Source: Firmicutes bacterium UBA6806 (lineage in GTDB: Bacteria; Bacillota; Clostridia; Peptostreptococcales; Acidaminobacteraceae). From it: a DNA stretch of 64,000 bases. The stretch covers positions 22,922 through 86,921 of the forward strand of contig DKFC01000071.1 of assembly GCA_002452745.1 (NCBI GenBank), written 5' to 3'. This document shows, in pieces, positions 51,863-60,482 of the stretch. The notes below the pieces were generated by a model that was given only the letters and a program-made list of their open reading frames with translations, searched no databases and was not told the origin of the DNA. The position numbers and the translations under genes are program-made. Positions within the stretch are counted from its first letter, which is position 1; each line of letters begins with the position of its first letter.

Positions 51863-53278
51863 TTAATTTTTCAAATTTTCAAGATGGTCTATAATCTCTT
51901 CTCTGAGTTCTTTTTCTGATGTGATTTCCAATGTTTTTTCAAACCATTCTTTTGCGTTTTTAAAATCCTCCATACATTCATATGCAAATGCAATATTATA
52001 AGTCGCATCTGTATTTTTATCGTTTTTTTCAACTATTTTTTTAAAAAGCAAGATACTTTCGCTCAAATCACCTTTTATCATTTTAATAATTCCATAAAGA
52101 CTGAGTATTTTTTCATCATCCGAATCTATCATGCGCCATTCTTTGAGTCTCTTATCCGCTTCATCAAGGTGATTGGCTTCTATAAGTTCTTGAATTTCAG
52201 CAATTTCTTTTTGGTATTCACTTTTGAGAACCGTCTTTAAGGCATCTATTCGGCGAAGCGCGAGCACGTACCCATCTGCACGTCTATAAAATTGAAGTGC
52301 ATCATAAACCTTTCCAAGCGCTTCGTTTATCACACCAATATTGTACATGGGCAAAAACGAATTTATGCCTTCAATTCTGCCCTCTTTCTCGCATACACAC
52401 TTAGAGAAGTAACGCATTGCAGTGTCAAATTCAGCATTATTCATATATATAAGACCCATCAAGAAATTAAAATCAGGCAATGCACCAAAAAATTCTTCAT
52501 AACGCTTTATCTCCAAAGCCTTACTATACTTTTGGCATTTCAGCAAAGCATAGCCATAGCTCTCAACTGCGTCTTCAGCATACTCATACTGAATAGCAAT
52601 GCCCAAATCAAGTGCTTTTTTAAAATGCCACAGCGCCTTTTCTGAATTTTTTCCTTTATAATAAGATTTTCCAATCTGATAGTGCAAATATGAATCCTTT
52701 GGTGCAGATTCAAGTGCAATCTCAAGCAGTTCAATATTTCGATTCAATTTATCTGTCTTTTTAATAACCTCGTCCATATATCCCGCATGATCAACCTCAA
52801 ACTCTATCGGAAAAGTCTTATACGTGTTTCCATTTCGGGCGACAATTTGCTCGTGAATAATGCCTTCATAACAAAACAACCGTTTATCAAAAAACCGATT
52901 AACCCGTTCAATATACCGCTGAGTGCTTCCTTCCAGCTCAAAAGTGTTAAATCTTTTAATTCTACCCACCTTCAAAGGATTCTGCTTCATCATTTTTCGC
53001 AAATTTTCAATATTAGCTTCTAATACGACCTCATCTGCATCCAATATCAAAACCCAATTATTGGTCGCTTTTGAAATTGAAAAATTTCTCGCCTCAGAAA
53101 AATTCTGACACCACTCAAAATCAAAAATCAATTGGGTATACATCTTCGCTATTTCTTTTGTGTTGTCTGTCGAACCCGTATCAACAACCACAATTTCATC
53201 GAAGTATTTGGAAATATTTTTTAGACACGTTTCAAGTATCGACGCTTCATTTTTAACAATCAGACAAACCGAAATCAC
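51863..53278 (-). CDS. Family 2 glycosyltransferase with TPR repeats
   Basis: 471 residues. The GT-A domain at the N-terminus has SVCLIVKNEASILETCLKNI and ILDADEVVLEANIENL near 76-91. From about 195 to 465 run TPR-like helices (YLHYQIGKSYYKGKNSEKAL, YNIAFAYECMEDFKNAKEWF). Enzymes of this layout glycosylate proteins, the TPR part holding the acceptor, so this is the best candidate for the first transfer to flagellin. It starts with GTG after GGGGGC, and is the first gene after hag and its terminator. Confidence 0.87.
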   Translation of the reverse strand: MISVCLIVKNEASILETCLKNISKYFDEIVVVDTGSTDNTKEIAKMYTQLIFDFEWCQNFSEARNFSISKATNNWVLILDADEVVLEANIENLRKMMKQNPLKVGRIKRFNTFELEGSTQRYIERVNRFFDKRLFCYEGIIHEQIVARNGNTYKTFPIEFEVDHAGYMDEVIKKTDKLNRNIELLEIALESAPKDSYLHYQIGKSYYKGKNSEKALWHFKKALDLGIAIQYEYAEDAVESYGYALLKCQKYSKALEIKRYEEFFGALPDFNFLMGLIYMNNAEFDTAMRYFSKCVCEKEGRIEGINSFLPMYNIGVINEALGKVYDALQFYRRADGYVLALRRIDALKTVLKSEYQKEIAEIQELIEANHLDEADKRLKEWRMIDSDDEKILSLYGIIKMIKGDLSESILLFKKIVEKNDKNTDATYNIAFAYECMEDFKNAKEWFEKTLEITSEKELREEIIDHLENLKN

Positions 53279-53336
53279 AGAACTGCCCCCTTAAAGTCAC
53301 AATTATTGATTATGTATGCAGACAATCGTACATAAG

Positions 53337-53368
53337 AAAAAGGGGTCAAAGAGAAAACTCTTTGACCC
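53337..53368 (-). terminator. Terminator of hag
   Basis: GGGTCAAAGAG pairs perfectly with CTCTTTGACCC across a 4-base loop, followed on the minus strand by CTTTTT. It separates hag from the modification island. Confidence 0.9.
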
Positions 53369-53382
53369 TTCGTTAACGTTAA

Positions 53383-54213
53383 CTATCTTAATAATTGTAA
53401 CACACCTTGAGGTGCTTGGTTAGCTTGAGCAAGCATTGATTGTGCAGCTTGAGTAATGATGTTTGTTTTTGTATAGTTCATCATTTCTTTAGCCATATCC
53501 ACGTCTCTAATTCTTGACTCAGAAGCTTGCAAGTTTTCAGCAGAGTTGTCTAAGTTCTTGATTGTATGCTCTAATCTGTTTTGGTATGCACCAAGTTTAG
53601 AACGACCAGCACTCACTGATTCAATTGCATCATTGACTGCGTCTACTGTAGCTTGAGCATTTGTTGAAGTATCAACAGTGATTGTAGCGATGTCAGTCCC
53701 GATAACGTCAGTTAAGTCAATACCCTTTGTTGTAAAGTCAAGAGTCATTGTTTCACCAGAATTCGCACCAACTTGCGCTGTAACAGTTGCACCAGCAGTA
53801 CCATCAAGCAATTTCTTAGTATTGAATTGTGTGTTGTCTTTAATTCTTGTCAACTCACTTTTCAATTCGCCCAACTCATCTGAGATTGAAGTTCTGTCAA
53901 TTGTAACGTTTGTATCATTTGATGCTTGAACAGCAAGTTCTCTCATACGTTGAAGAATTGCATGCGCTTCATTTAACGAACCTTCAGCTGTTTGAATCAT
54001 TGAAATTGAATCTTGAGCATTTTTAGATGCCATATCAAGACCTCTGATTTGAGCTCTCATTTTTTCAGAAATTGAAAGACCAGCTGCATCATCGCCAGCT
54101 CTGTTAATTCTTGAGCCTGATGATAATTTTTCCATAGACTTAGTAGCAGAATCAGTTGAAACGCCTAATTGTCTATGTGTGTTCATCGCCATTAAATTGT
54201 TATTAATTCTCAT
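53383..54213 (-). CDS. hag: Flagellin
   Basis: 276 residues, a short flagellin with conserved D0/D1 ends and a small variable middle. The N-terminus MRINNNLMAMNTHRQLG and KLSSGSRINRAGDDAAG and the C-terminal SRIRDVDMAKEMMNYTK and LAQANQAPQGVLQLL are typical. The middle (about 110-200) is rich in Thr and Asp, giving possible O-glycosylation sites. No signal peptide, as it uses the flagellar type III export. A sigma-D promoter, a leader with CsrA site and a terminator frame the gene. The next thirteen genes probably modify it. Confidence 0.97.
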   Translation of the reverse strand: MRINNNLMAMNTHRQLGVSTDSATKSMEKLSSGSRINRAGDDAAGLSISEKMRAQIRGLDMASKNAQDSISMIQTAEGSLNEAHAILQRMRELAVQASNDTNVTIDRTSISDELGELKSELTRIKDNTQFNTKKLLDGTAGATVTAQVGANSGETMTLDFTTKGIDLTDVIGTDIATITVDTSTNAQATVDAVNDAIESVSAGRSKLGAYQNRLEHTIKNLDNSAENLQASESRIRDVDMAKEMMNYTKTNIITQAAQSMLAQANQAPQGVLQLLR

Positions 54214-54217
54214 AATA

Positions 54218-54226
54218 ATCCTCCTT
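54218..54226 (-). promoter_or_regulatory. hag ribosome binding site, possible second CsrA site
   Basis: AAGGAGGAT just before the ATG contains the GGA core that CsrA binds; in B. subtilis hag one CsrA site overlaps the ribosome site in this way. Confidence 0.5.
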
Positions 54227-54238
54227 GAATTTTATTGT

Positions 54239-54254
54239 TCAGAATCCTTTCTGA
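54239..54254 (-). promoter_or_regulatory. Probable CsrA-binding hairpin in the hag leader
   Basis: In the transcript TCAGAA-AGGA-TTCTGA forms a 6-bp stem with the GGA core presented in a tetraloop, which is the preferred CsrA target. It stands 13 bases upstream of the AAGGAGG site. Confidence 0.75.
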
Positions 54255-54280
54255 CAACCATAATAAATTTATTATATAAT

Positions 54281-54312
54281 TTAAGTGGCACGCCGGCCGT
54301 CGGGTCACTTAA
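54281..54312 (-). repeat. GC-rich inverted repeat in the hag leader
   Basis: TTAAGTG and CACTTAA flank an imperfect GC-rich core around CGGCCG in an AT-rich leader. It folds into a long hairpin near the 5' end of the transcript, which may protect the mRNA. Confidence 0.45.
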
Positions 54313-54324
54313 GTTATACTCTAT

Positions 54325-54351
54325 ATATCGGAAGTTCCAAAAAAAACTTTA
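54325..54351 (-). promoter_or_regulatory. Sigma-D promoter of hag
   Basis: TAAA, 15-base spacer, TCCGATAT on the minus strand: one mismatch in the -10 consensus GCCGATAT. The leader is about 104 bases. Confidence 0.85.
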
Positions 54352-54361
54352 GTCTGTTTTT

Positions 54362-54589
54362 TTATTTTTTATTAATTTTTGTTTTTAATTGATTTAACGA
54401 ATCCACAGATAATACAGAATCGGCATTGGATGATTTAATTTTATCATATATTTCACTTCTGAAAATCGTCACACTCTTAGGTGCATTTATACCGAGCTTA
54501 ACCTTTCCTTCTTCAATCCCGATAATTTGCACCTCTATTTCCTCGTTTATTATGATGCTTTCATCTTTTTTTCTCGTTAAAATCAGCAT
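54362..54589 (-). CDS. csrA: Carbon storage regulator / flagellin translation repressor CsrA
   Basis: 75 residues. MLILTRKKDESIIINEEIEV and GKVKLGINAPKSVTIFRSEI are the full RNA-binding core. CsrA binds hag mRNA and blocks its ribosome site until FliW sequesters it. The ATG follows GGGGG, and the fliW stop is one base away (TAA-T-ATG), so the two are coupled; a longer frame reaching back into fliW is rejected. The C-terminus of about 20 residues (SVDSLNQLKTKINKK) is longer than in enteric proteins, as in many Firmicutes. Confidence 0.96.
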   Translation of the reverse strand: MLILTRKKDESIIINEEIEVQIIGIEEGKVKLGINAPKSVTIFRSEIYDKIKSSNADSVLSVDSLNQLKTKINKK

Positions 54590-54590
54590 A

Positions 54591-55037
54591 TTAGACCCCC
54601 TCTTTTTTATCAAAAATAGGGTGCTTAATAGGTGCATCTTCGTCTATCAATATTTGTTTCCCAATGTTTTTTGCTGCGTTTATCACTATAGGTGCCGCTA
54701 GGTTAACTGTAGCTTCTCCCACGCCCCCCGAAAGGTTTACAATTGTATAAACGGTTACAGCTCCAACAGTGGAGTCTTCAACGGTCAACTCCAATTCTTC
54801 CAGTTCAATTTCAGAAAGCTGAAAATCATAATCTTCCACAAAAAGAAAAGGATTCGTCACAATAAATGCCAAAGACTCGTTTTCTATCGACTGCAGATAG
54901 TGGAAGGGGAATGACTCGTCAGATGATAAAATCAATATAAATTTACTCTCTTTAAACCCTAAAATGCTTTTAGGAAACGTTATAATATCACTTTCTTCAA
55001 AATGAATCTCACCCAAATAATCCGTTCTTATTTTCAA
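54591..55037 (-). CDS. fliW: Flagellar assembly factor FliW
   Basis: 148 residues. It binds flagellin or CsrA alternately, so that free flagellin blocks CsrA relief. The start MKIRTDYLGEIHFEESDIIT and FPKSILGFKESKFILIL are characteristic, and the later VNLAAPIVINAAKNIGKQIL is the conserved end. The start is TTG six bases after GGAGG. It lies between the yviE-like gene and csrA, as in B. subtilis. Confidence 0.95.
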   Translation of the reverse strand: MKIRTDYLGEIHFEESDIITFPKSILGFKESKFILILSSDESFPFHYLQSIENESLAFIVTNPFLFVEDYDFQLSEIELEELELTVEDSTVGAVTVYTIVNLSGGVGEATVNLAAPIVINAAKNIGKQILIDEDAPIKHPIFDKKEGV

Positions 55038-55047
55038 GGAATACCTC

Positions 55048-55617
55048 CTAAGCTATTTGATTTAATTTTGAGGGTACAAAATCAATTTTCATACTTGCAT
55101 ACTGCTTGACAAAATAATCTATTTGCCAGGGCGAATACTGAATATCCAGTTCAGCTCTCCTGGTGTTGTTGATTACCCTTGCAGGGTTATAGCTAATGTG
55201 AACCTCTCCTTTTTCAACATCAAACCGTGGTGGTGATGAAGGAATTACACCATAGCCAAATTCTTTTTCCTGAAGCTCATACGCATTATAGATCGCTTGC
55301 TGAGGAATTGGATCTACATCGTTTTCAATAGCACCCAGTTCATTTCCCTGAGAAACAGTCCTCGCAACACCAGCGCTCCACTGTTGCCTAGAGTAAGAAA
55401 CCAATTCCTGCATAAGTTGTCTTACATTTTTGTGACCTTCCTCTGCAAATGCTTCGGACTGATCAATATACACTTTAGGTTGAGACGTATTTATTTGCAG
55501 CTCTCCAGGTTGAATCTGAATGTCCAAAGTATTATTCAAATTGCCTGTTATGCTTAAAGATGCGTCCTTTGTATTCCATCCAATAATCATCTGTTGAGAT
55601 TGAATTTGAATCGGCAT
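55048..55617 (-). CDS. DUF6470 (YviE-like) flagellar-locus protein
   Basis: 189 residues. Its position between flgL and fliW equals that of B. subtilis yviE. The sequence starts IQIQSQQMIIGWNTKDASLS, with INTSQPKVYIDQSEAFAE and AQELVSYSRQQW-like blocks, and ends with a beta-rich part (LDIQYSPWQIDYF). The DUF6470 assignment is from memory. The function is not known. The ATG follows GGAGGCGATAGC. Confidence 0.75.
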   Translation of the reverse strand: MPIQIQSQQMIIGWNTKDASLSITGNLNNTLDIQIQPGELQINTSQPKVYIDQSEAFAEEGHKNVRQLMQELVSYSRQQWSAGVARTVSQGNELGAIENDVDPIPQQAIYNAYELQEKEFGYGVIPSSPPRFDVEKGEVHISYNPARVINNTRRAELDIQYSPWQIDYFVKQYASMKIDFVPSKLNQIA

Positions 55618-55662
55618 GCTATCGCCTCCTTATTTTGAGAGATACATTTTAAAGATACAGCC

Positions 55663-57252
55663 CTAACTGATAAAATCCACTAAAGACGGCTGAATCACTT
55701 TGGATCCCACCGATAATGATGCTCTGTATATATTTTGCGTATTCTGAAAGTTCATTATCGCTTCAGCCATATCAACATCCTGCACTTTGCTTAAAAGTCC
55801 CGTATAGGTTAAAATGTTTTCTTCAATTCTTGCAGAGATAAAATCCACTCGATTCGATTTCCCACCAATTTCACCCGCTGCTGTCAGCACGCGATCCAAA
55901 TGCACATCCAGTTTACCCAATATGCTCTGAATTGTTGTGTCATCCTTTGTATCCAATGCAAGTTGCAGATTTTTCAAATCCGTAATCAATTCACTTTCGT
56001 TTGAATAGACATAATCAACCGACAACTCACTGGTTTTTCCATCGTTAGTTCCATTAATCGTAAAGCTCATAGGAGAACCGCTCGCCCCTGAAACTGTAAC
56101 AGTTCCAGCGCCAAATTTTGCATCCGCTTCTGTTTGAATAGCGGATTGAAGATCAGCCACTGAATTTAAGGTGCTAAAATCAAGTTCTATTGTTTGCTTT
56201 TCACCATTTATTTTCAGAACCACTGAAGATTTTCCGGTATAAGCACTTACATCAGAATCATTAATTGGAAGGCTTGTAGAAATAACGCCTGAAGCGCCGT
56301 TTACACCTGCTGTGACGGTTTTGTTACTCAATCCTGCTGAAGCTGTTAAATCCGTAATATTAGCACTCGTTCCAGGCGTCTTTGCAGAGATGACAAGCTG
56401 GTTGTTTTGGTCAAAATATACATTTGCTACATCCCCCAGCGTTTGAGAACCGTCCGAAGCACTTCTGTAAGCGTCTAAAATGGCATCTCGAGACAGAGGG
56501 ATAAATGAAGTTCCCGTCAACCCGCTTTCATCTACATCAAAAGTACTCGCTCCCAACTTTAAGTCCAATGTATCACTTGAATAATCGTGAGTCAAGTCAA
56601 CATCAGCTTTAAACGCTGAGCTCTCTGCTTTCACCGATGAAGTGGTCTGAGGTGAAACGAGCCCTTCAAAAAAACTATTGCCTGAAATCACTCCAAAAAT
56701 ATCTGTTGGGTAAGTCCCTACATTGATGCCTTCTCCCACAGACACTTCGTAGGTCATCGTTTTTTTAGCCGCTATCCTTCCAGCTGTCAATTCTATATTG
56801 TATGTTCCATCTTCATTGAACAATTTCTGATTCGTTTCGAGTCCAGAGAAAATATAACGGCCAGCAATTGAAGAATTGCCGAGCGTGACTACTTCATTGG
56901 TGAGCTGTTCTATTTCGGTTTTAATTTTCGATGTGTCATCTGAATTATAAGTCCCGTTCGCTGCCTGAACAGTTAATTCACGAACTCTTTGAAGGACATC
57001 TTTAATGTCAATAATTGAACTTTCAGATACCTCCAGCCACCCTTGAGCATCTCTTACATTTTCTTTATACTGCTCAGCTTCTCTTATATCGGTCTTATAC
57101 TTAAGCACTTGAGTAACCCCTACAGGGTCATCTGAAGGCCGATGTATTTTTACACCTGAAGATAAATTTGTCTGTTGCTTTGACATACTTACAAGGTTTT
57201 TATTAGCATTCCAGAGCATGTCTTTTACAAGCATATTATTCGTAATTCTCAT
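55663..57252 (-). CDS. flgL: Flagellar hook-associated protein FlgL
   Basis: 529 residues, HAP3, which joins the hook to the filament. The N-terminal RITNNMLVKDMLWNANKNLV and SSGVKIHRPSDDPVG and the C-terminal DVDMAEAIMNFQNTQNIYRA are the flagellin-like D0/D1 parts. The middle is much longer than in the ~300-residue family standard, with Ser/Thr-rich beta-type sequence (about 190-430), suggesting extra surface domains. The start ATG follows GGAGTGAGACG; the upstream extension is rejected. Confidence 0.93.
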   Translation of the reverse strand: MRITNNMLVKDMLWNANKNLVSMSKQQTNLSSGVKIHRPSDDPVGVTQVLKYKTDIREAEQYKENVRDAQGWLEVSESSIIDIKDVLQRVRELTVQAANGTYNSDDTSKIKTEIEQLTNEVVTLGNSSIAGRYIFSGLETNQKLFNEDGTYNIELTAGRIAAKKTMTYEVSVGEGINVGTYPTDIFGVISGNSFFEGLVSPQTTSSVKAESSAFKADVDLTHDYSSDTLDLKLGASTFDVDESGLTGTSFIPLSRDAILDAYRSASDGSQTLGDVANVYFDQNNQLVISAKTPGTSANITDLTASAGLSNKTVTAGVNGASGVISTSLPINDSDVSAYTGKSSVVLKINGEKQTIELDFSTLNSVADLQSAIQTEADAKFGAGTVTVSGASGSPMSFTINGTNDGKTSELSVDYVYSNESELITDLKNLQLALDTKDDTTIQSILGKLDVHLDRVLTAAGEIGGKSNRVDFISARIEENILTYTGLLSKVQDVDMAEAIMNFQNTQNIYRASLSVGSKVIQPSLVDFIS

Positions 57253-57309
57253 CGTCTCACTCCTATCCAGCATCCAGTCCATTTAACGCTTATCGCAGTC
57301 AAGTTTATT

Positions 57310-58962
57310 CTAGCGTCCACTTGTACCCAATCTATTGACCACTAAGTCAAGCATTTCATCGTAGACGTTAACCATTCTTGCATTGGCATTATACGCAGTC
57401 TGGAATTGTATCATCTTTGACATCTCCTCATCAAGCGATACGCCCATAATTGAATCTCTGCTGACGCTAAATTCATTTACAAGCTGAGATTGGTTGCTCG
57501 ACATGCGTTTTGCTTCTGCCGCATCAACCCCCAAGTTTGATACCAATGATTTTATAAAATCCTCAGGTGCACCCCATTCGTACATTTTAATATTATTTCT
57601 AGTTTCAATTAAATTGAGTATATTCGAACCATCACCGGGGATATCCTCTATGCTGGTCGCTGCTGCCAATTTATTTAAATCTTCTAAATCTGAACTGATT
57701 GTCAAATCACTTGACTTAATTTTATCTGTGACATAATAATTCCCATCAATGTTCTTGATACTCTTTCCTTTAAACGATGGATTGCTTGCCAATATTTTTT
57801 TTATATTCTCGTTGATTTTATCTTGCTGCTTATCGGCTGGCAACGACGATACCCCATCCATAACTGATGTCGTAACATCGGTGGCCTTTCCGCCGTTTAA
57901 TCCCTCATTGATAAGGTAATCTTTAAATTCTTGAGTTGACATATTGTTAATAGTAAACATATAATAACCTGTTTCACCAGTCAGTCCATATCCTTCCTGA
58001 TGAACACTGTTCATGGCGTCTGCAAAGGTGTCTACAAATTCATCCAGTTTATTAACATAATAAGGAATCCCTTTACTATCACCGTCTATATTATCTCTAA
58101 TGTCCATTAAGCCCGCTATTTTCCCTGTATTCACGCTAAATTTGTTTCCATCGGACCATTGAACATCCATAATTCTATCATTGTCACTTTCGTGCAGTTT
58201 ATCTTTTCTTTCAACAAGCGTAAGTGAATCTTTTCTAAAGTGAGATACAATTTCATGTCCACCAATTGACACATGCAGTCGATTCTTATCGTCTTCATAG
58301 TAATCAACTGGTGCAAGCTCAGACATTTTATCCAGTAGCACGTTTCTTTGATCTCTCAAATCATTTGCAGTACCACCTTCAAGCTCAGCCTCATATATTG
58401 CCTTATTAAGTGATACGATCTGATCTGAGTATGTGTTGAGTTCATTAACTGCTGATTGAAATTGTGAGTTCAAATCTCTTTGAAGGCTTGTCAGCATTCC
58501 AGATATTCTGCCAATCCCCTCCGATAGTGCGATTGTATTCTGTCTTACCAGTGTTCTTGCTGTTAAATTTTCTGGGTTCTTTGACAAACTCTGAAGGGAT
58601 TCATAGTAATTATCCAACAACTCTCCAATACTAGAATCTGAAGGTTCGTTAAAAATGCCCTCAATTTGTTCTAGAACACTTGCCTTTGCGTCCCATTCTC
58701 CTTTAGAGGCATTCTCATTTCTGTACTTATAATCTAAATATTCATCTCTAATTTGCTTAACCGCCGTAACATCAACACCGAGGCCAAGTGTTCCCATATT
58801 TCCAGTTAACACTTGAGGCTTATAAGCCTGCATGTTCATAACTTGTCTCGAATAGCCTTCAGTATTTGCATTTGCAATATTATGTGATACGACGCCCAAT
58901 GCTCTTTGGTTTGCAAAAAGTCCTGATAACGAAATGTTTAATCCTAAAAATGCTGATGACAT
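57310..58962 (-). CDS. flgK: Flagellar hook-associated protein FlgK
   Basis: 550 residues, HAP1. The N-terminus FLGLNISLSGLFANQRALGV and VVSHNIANANTEGYSRQVMN is diagnostic, as is the C-terminus MSKMIQFQTAYNANARMVN-like block near 515-535. It joins hook and FlgL. The start MSSAFLGL follows AAAGGAG with an 11-base spacer; an upstream ATG with a better site is possible but would add 16 residues not found in the family. Secreted by the flagellar apparatus. Confidence 0.94.
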   Translation of the reverse strand: MSSAFLGLNISLSGLFANQRALGVVSHNIANANTEGYSRQVMNMQAYKPQVLTGNMGTLGLGVDVTAVKQIRDEYLDYKYRNENASKGEWDAKASVLEQIEGIFNEPSDSSIGELLDNYYESLQSLSKNPENLTARTLVRQNTIALSEGIGRISGMLTSLQRDLNSQFQSAVNELNTYSDQIVSLNKAIYEAELEGGTANDLRDQRNVLLDKMSELAPVDYYEDDKNRLHVSIGGHEIVSHFRKDSLTLVERKDKLHESDNDRIMDVQWSDGNKFSVNTGKIAGLMDIRDNIDGDSKGIPYYVNKLDEFVDTFADAMNSVHQEGYGLTGETGYYMFTINNMSTQEFKDYLINEGLNGGKATDVTTSVMDGVSSLPADKQQDKINENIKKILASNPSFKGKSIKNIDGNYYVTDKIKSSDLTISSDLEDLNKLAAATSIEDIPGDGSNILNLIETRNNIKMYEWGAPEDFIKSLVSNLGVDAAEAKRMSSNQSQLVNEFSVSRDSIMGVSLDEEMSKMIQFQTAYNANARMVNVYDEMLDLVVNRLGTSGR

Positions 58963-59039
58963 ATAGTTGTATTCTCCTTTCATTGCCTCCTTGCAAATTT
59001 CCAAATCCATTTTAATAAAATTTTATTGCCCTAACGCCT

Positions 59040-59534
59040 CTAAACGCGAGCATCAAAGATACTTCTTCTCTCACCGCTGTCATCCACTGCGTCCTTGTTG
59101 TACTTGCTTGTATCACCATCAATTTGAGTGATTAAATCCAAACTGAAGTTGAGTAAATTTATTTTTTCTTCAAGTAACTTCGAATTGAACCGATTTTCAT
59201 CTGAAACGTTCTTTACGAGTACTAAAAGCCTATCCTTAGCGCCTAAAACCGCCGACTTGGATTCTTGGGGCAAAAACTGAGTCAATTGGGTTACATTTTC
59301 AACAAACTCAATTTTGTTTTCCCTCATGATAATGTCCACTACTTTTTCTCTGATTTCCTCCAGCTTAAAGAGAGAAACAACCAACCCCTGTTCTTCTGTT
59401 GTAAGCATTTCGAGTTCAGATATTTTCTGCTGTTTTATGGCACTTCTCTTTCTCTGTGCAACATCCAGTATTTCGCTGTAAATTTCAGCTTCTTTATTTA
59501 AGGTCATCACCAATTGCTCGACACTCTTTGTCAT
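59040..59534 (-). CDS. flgN: FlgN family flagellar chaperone
   Basis: 164 residues, helical throughout (VEQLVMTLNKEAEIYSEILD, RKRSAIKQQKISELEMLTTE), as in the FlgN/YvyG group that protects FlgK and FlgL before export. The position before flgK and after flgM fits. The ATG follows GGAG with an 8-base spacer; an in-frame upstream ATG has no such site. Confidence 0.88.
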   Translation of the reverse strand: MTKSVEQLVMTLNKEAEIYSEILDVAQRKRSAIKQQKISELEMLTTEEQGLVVSLFKLEEIREKVVDIIMRENKIEFVENVTQLTQFLPQESKSAVLGAKDRLLVLVKNVSDENRFNSKLLEEKINLLNFSLDLITQIDGDTSKYNKDAVDDSGERRSIFDARV

Positions 59535-59644
59535 ACACTTGTCTCCTTTTTGTATCACAGTAAACGTTTCGGTTTTACCCTATTTCATATTCTGCATCGA
59601 AATTGTTAAAAACCTGCAAACAAATTTTGTCACGATATATAATA

Positions 59645-59662
59645 ACCGGACAAAAGTCCGGT
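59645..59662 (-). terminator. Hairpin after flgM, possible weak terminator
   Basis: ACCGGAC-AAAA-GTCCGGT, a 7-bp perfect stem with a 4-base loop. The minus strand continues TATTATATATCG, so termination would be partial and the flgN-flgK-flgL group may still be read through. Confidence 0.45.
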
Positions 59663-59688
59663 ATATGTAGGGGTATAAGAAATCGGCA

Positions 59689-59967
59689 TTATTTTGTTAA
59701 ACCCTTTAAAATCTGATCCGCAATCTGTTCTGCATTTGGTTTATATTGACCGCTTTGAATTTCCTGCTTAATTGTATCTACTTTTTCTGTTCTGACTTCT
59801 GGAACTTCCTTCAAGGCACGCATCGCCAGTTGATACTCCCTAGCTTCTTCTGAAATCTCAACTTTATCGCTCTTAAGCTCTGCCTTTTTAACTTCATCCG
59901 TTTTCTTGACGTTCTTCTCATAAGTCTTTAAAACATTTTGGATATTTGGGCTACCAGTAATTCTCAT
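59689..59967 (-). CDS. flgM: Anti-sigma-D factor FlgM
   Basis: 92 residues. It holds sigma-D until the hook is finished and is then neutralised or exported. MRITGSPNIQNVLKTYEK at the start and SDKVEISEEAREYQLAMRAL, VEDTIKQEIQSGQYKPNAEQ-like and ILKGL near the end are the conserved pieces. The start ATG follows GGGGG. It is transcribed from a perfect sigma-D promoter, so it is subject to feedback from its own target. Confidence 0.94.
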   Translation of the reverse strand: MRITGSPNIQNVLKTYEKNVKKTDEVKKAELKSDKVEISEEAREYQLAMRALKEVPEVRTEKVDTIKQEIQSGQYKPNAEQIADQILKGLTK

Positions 59968-60004
59968 ATAAAACACCCCCGTTCTGCCGATTTCTCTACT
60001 ATAC

Positions 60005-60031
60005 ATATCGGCAAAAACGAGGGCTAGTTTA
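60005..60031 (-). promoter_or_regulatory. Sigma-D promoter of flgM
   Basis: TAAA, 15-base spacer, GCCGATAT on the minus strand: an exact consensus. It lies between the yvyF-like gene and flgM. Confidence 0.9.
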
Positions 60032-60040
60032 GTTCTTTTT

Positions 60041-60454
60041 TTATTTTTTTTCTTTTATGTGCATCCCTTGATTTCGAGACATCGACGACTTTCCTTTCAC
60101 AAGTCCTTGTTTTAAGCCGTCTGTAAGATTTCTTACGCATTTAGGGCAAAATCTTCCACCGTCATCTAGCGGTTCACCGCATCTTTCGCAAAAGGATATA
60201 ATGGACTTTTCCCCTAATATGATTTTGCCATCGCGAATCCACTTTAAAATAGACTCTGTTGGAATCCCCGTGCTCAGGCTGACATCTTTGACACTTGATG
60301 TGGGATTATCGTATATATACTCCCTTACCTTTATGAAATCGTCATCTATGCTTTCATTGCAGCGGGAACAGAGAAAAGTGCTGTCATTGTTTGCAGAAAA
60401 AAGCCTTCCGCATTTTTTACAATTTCTGAGATTTCCAAGTCTATCTTCCGCCAT
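60041..60454 (-). CDS. YvyF-like flagellar-operon zinc-ribbon protein
   Basis: 137 residues. Two zinc-ribbon pairs: CKKCGRLF with CSRCNES near 12-33, and CERCGEPL with CPKCVRN near 89-111. A helix-turn-helix-like middle has DVSLSTGIPTESILKWIRDG. This is the TIGR03826/YvyF family found next to flgM in Firmicutes. Its role is unknown; DNA or RNA binding would fit. The start is the ATG four bases after GGAGGG; an ATG four codons upstream is also possible. Confidence 0.85.
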   Translation of the reverse strand: MAEDRLGNLRNCKKCGRLFSANNDSTFLCSRCNESIDDDFIKVREYIYDNPTSSVKDVSLSTGIPTESILKWIRDGKIILGEKSIISFCERCGEPLDDGGRFCPKCVRNLTDGLKQGLVKGKSSMSRNQGMHIKEKK

Positions 60455-60482
60455 ATTACCCTCCATCTATCTCCTTTTACAC

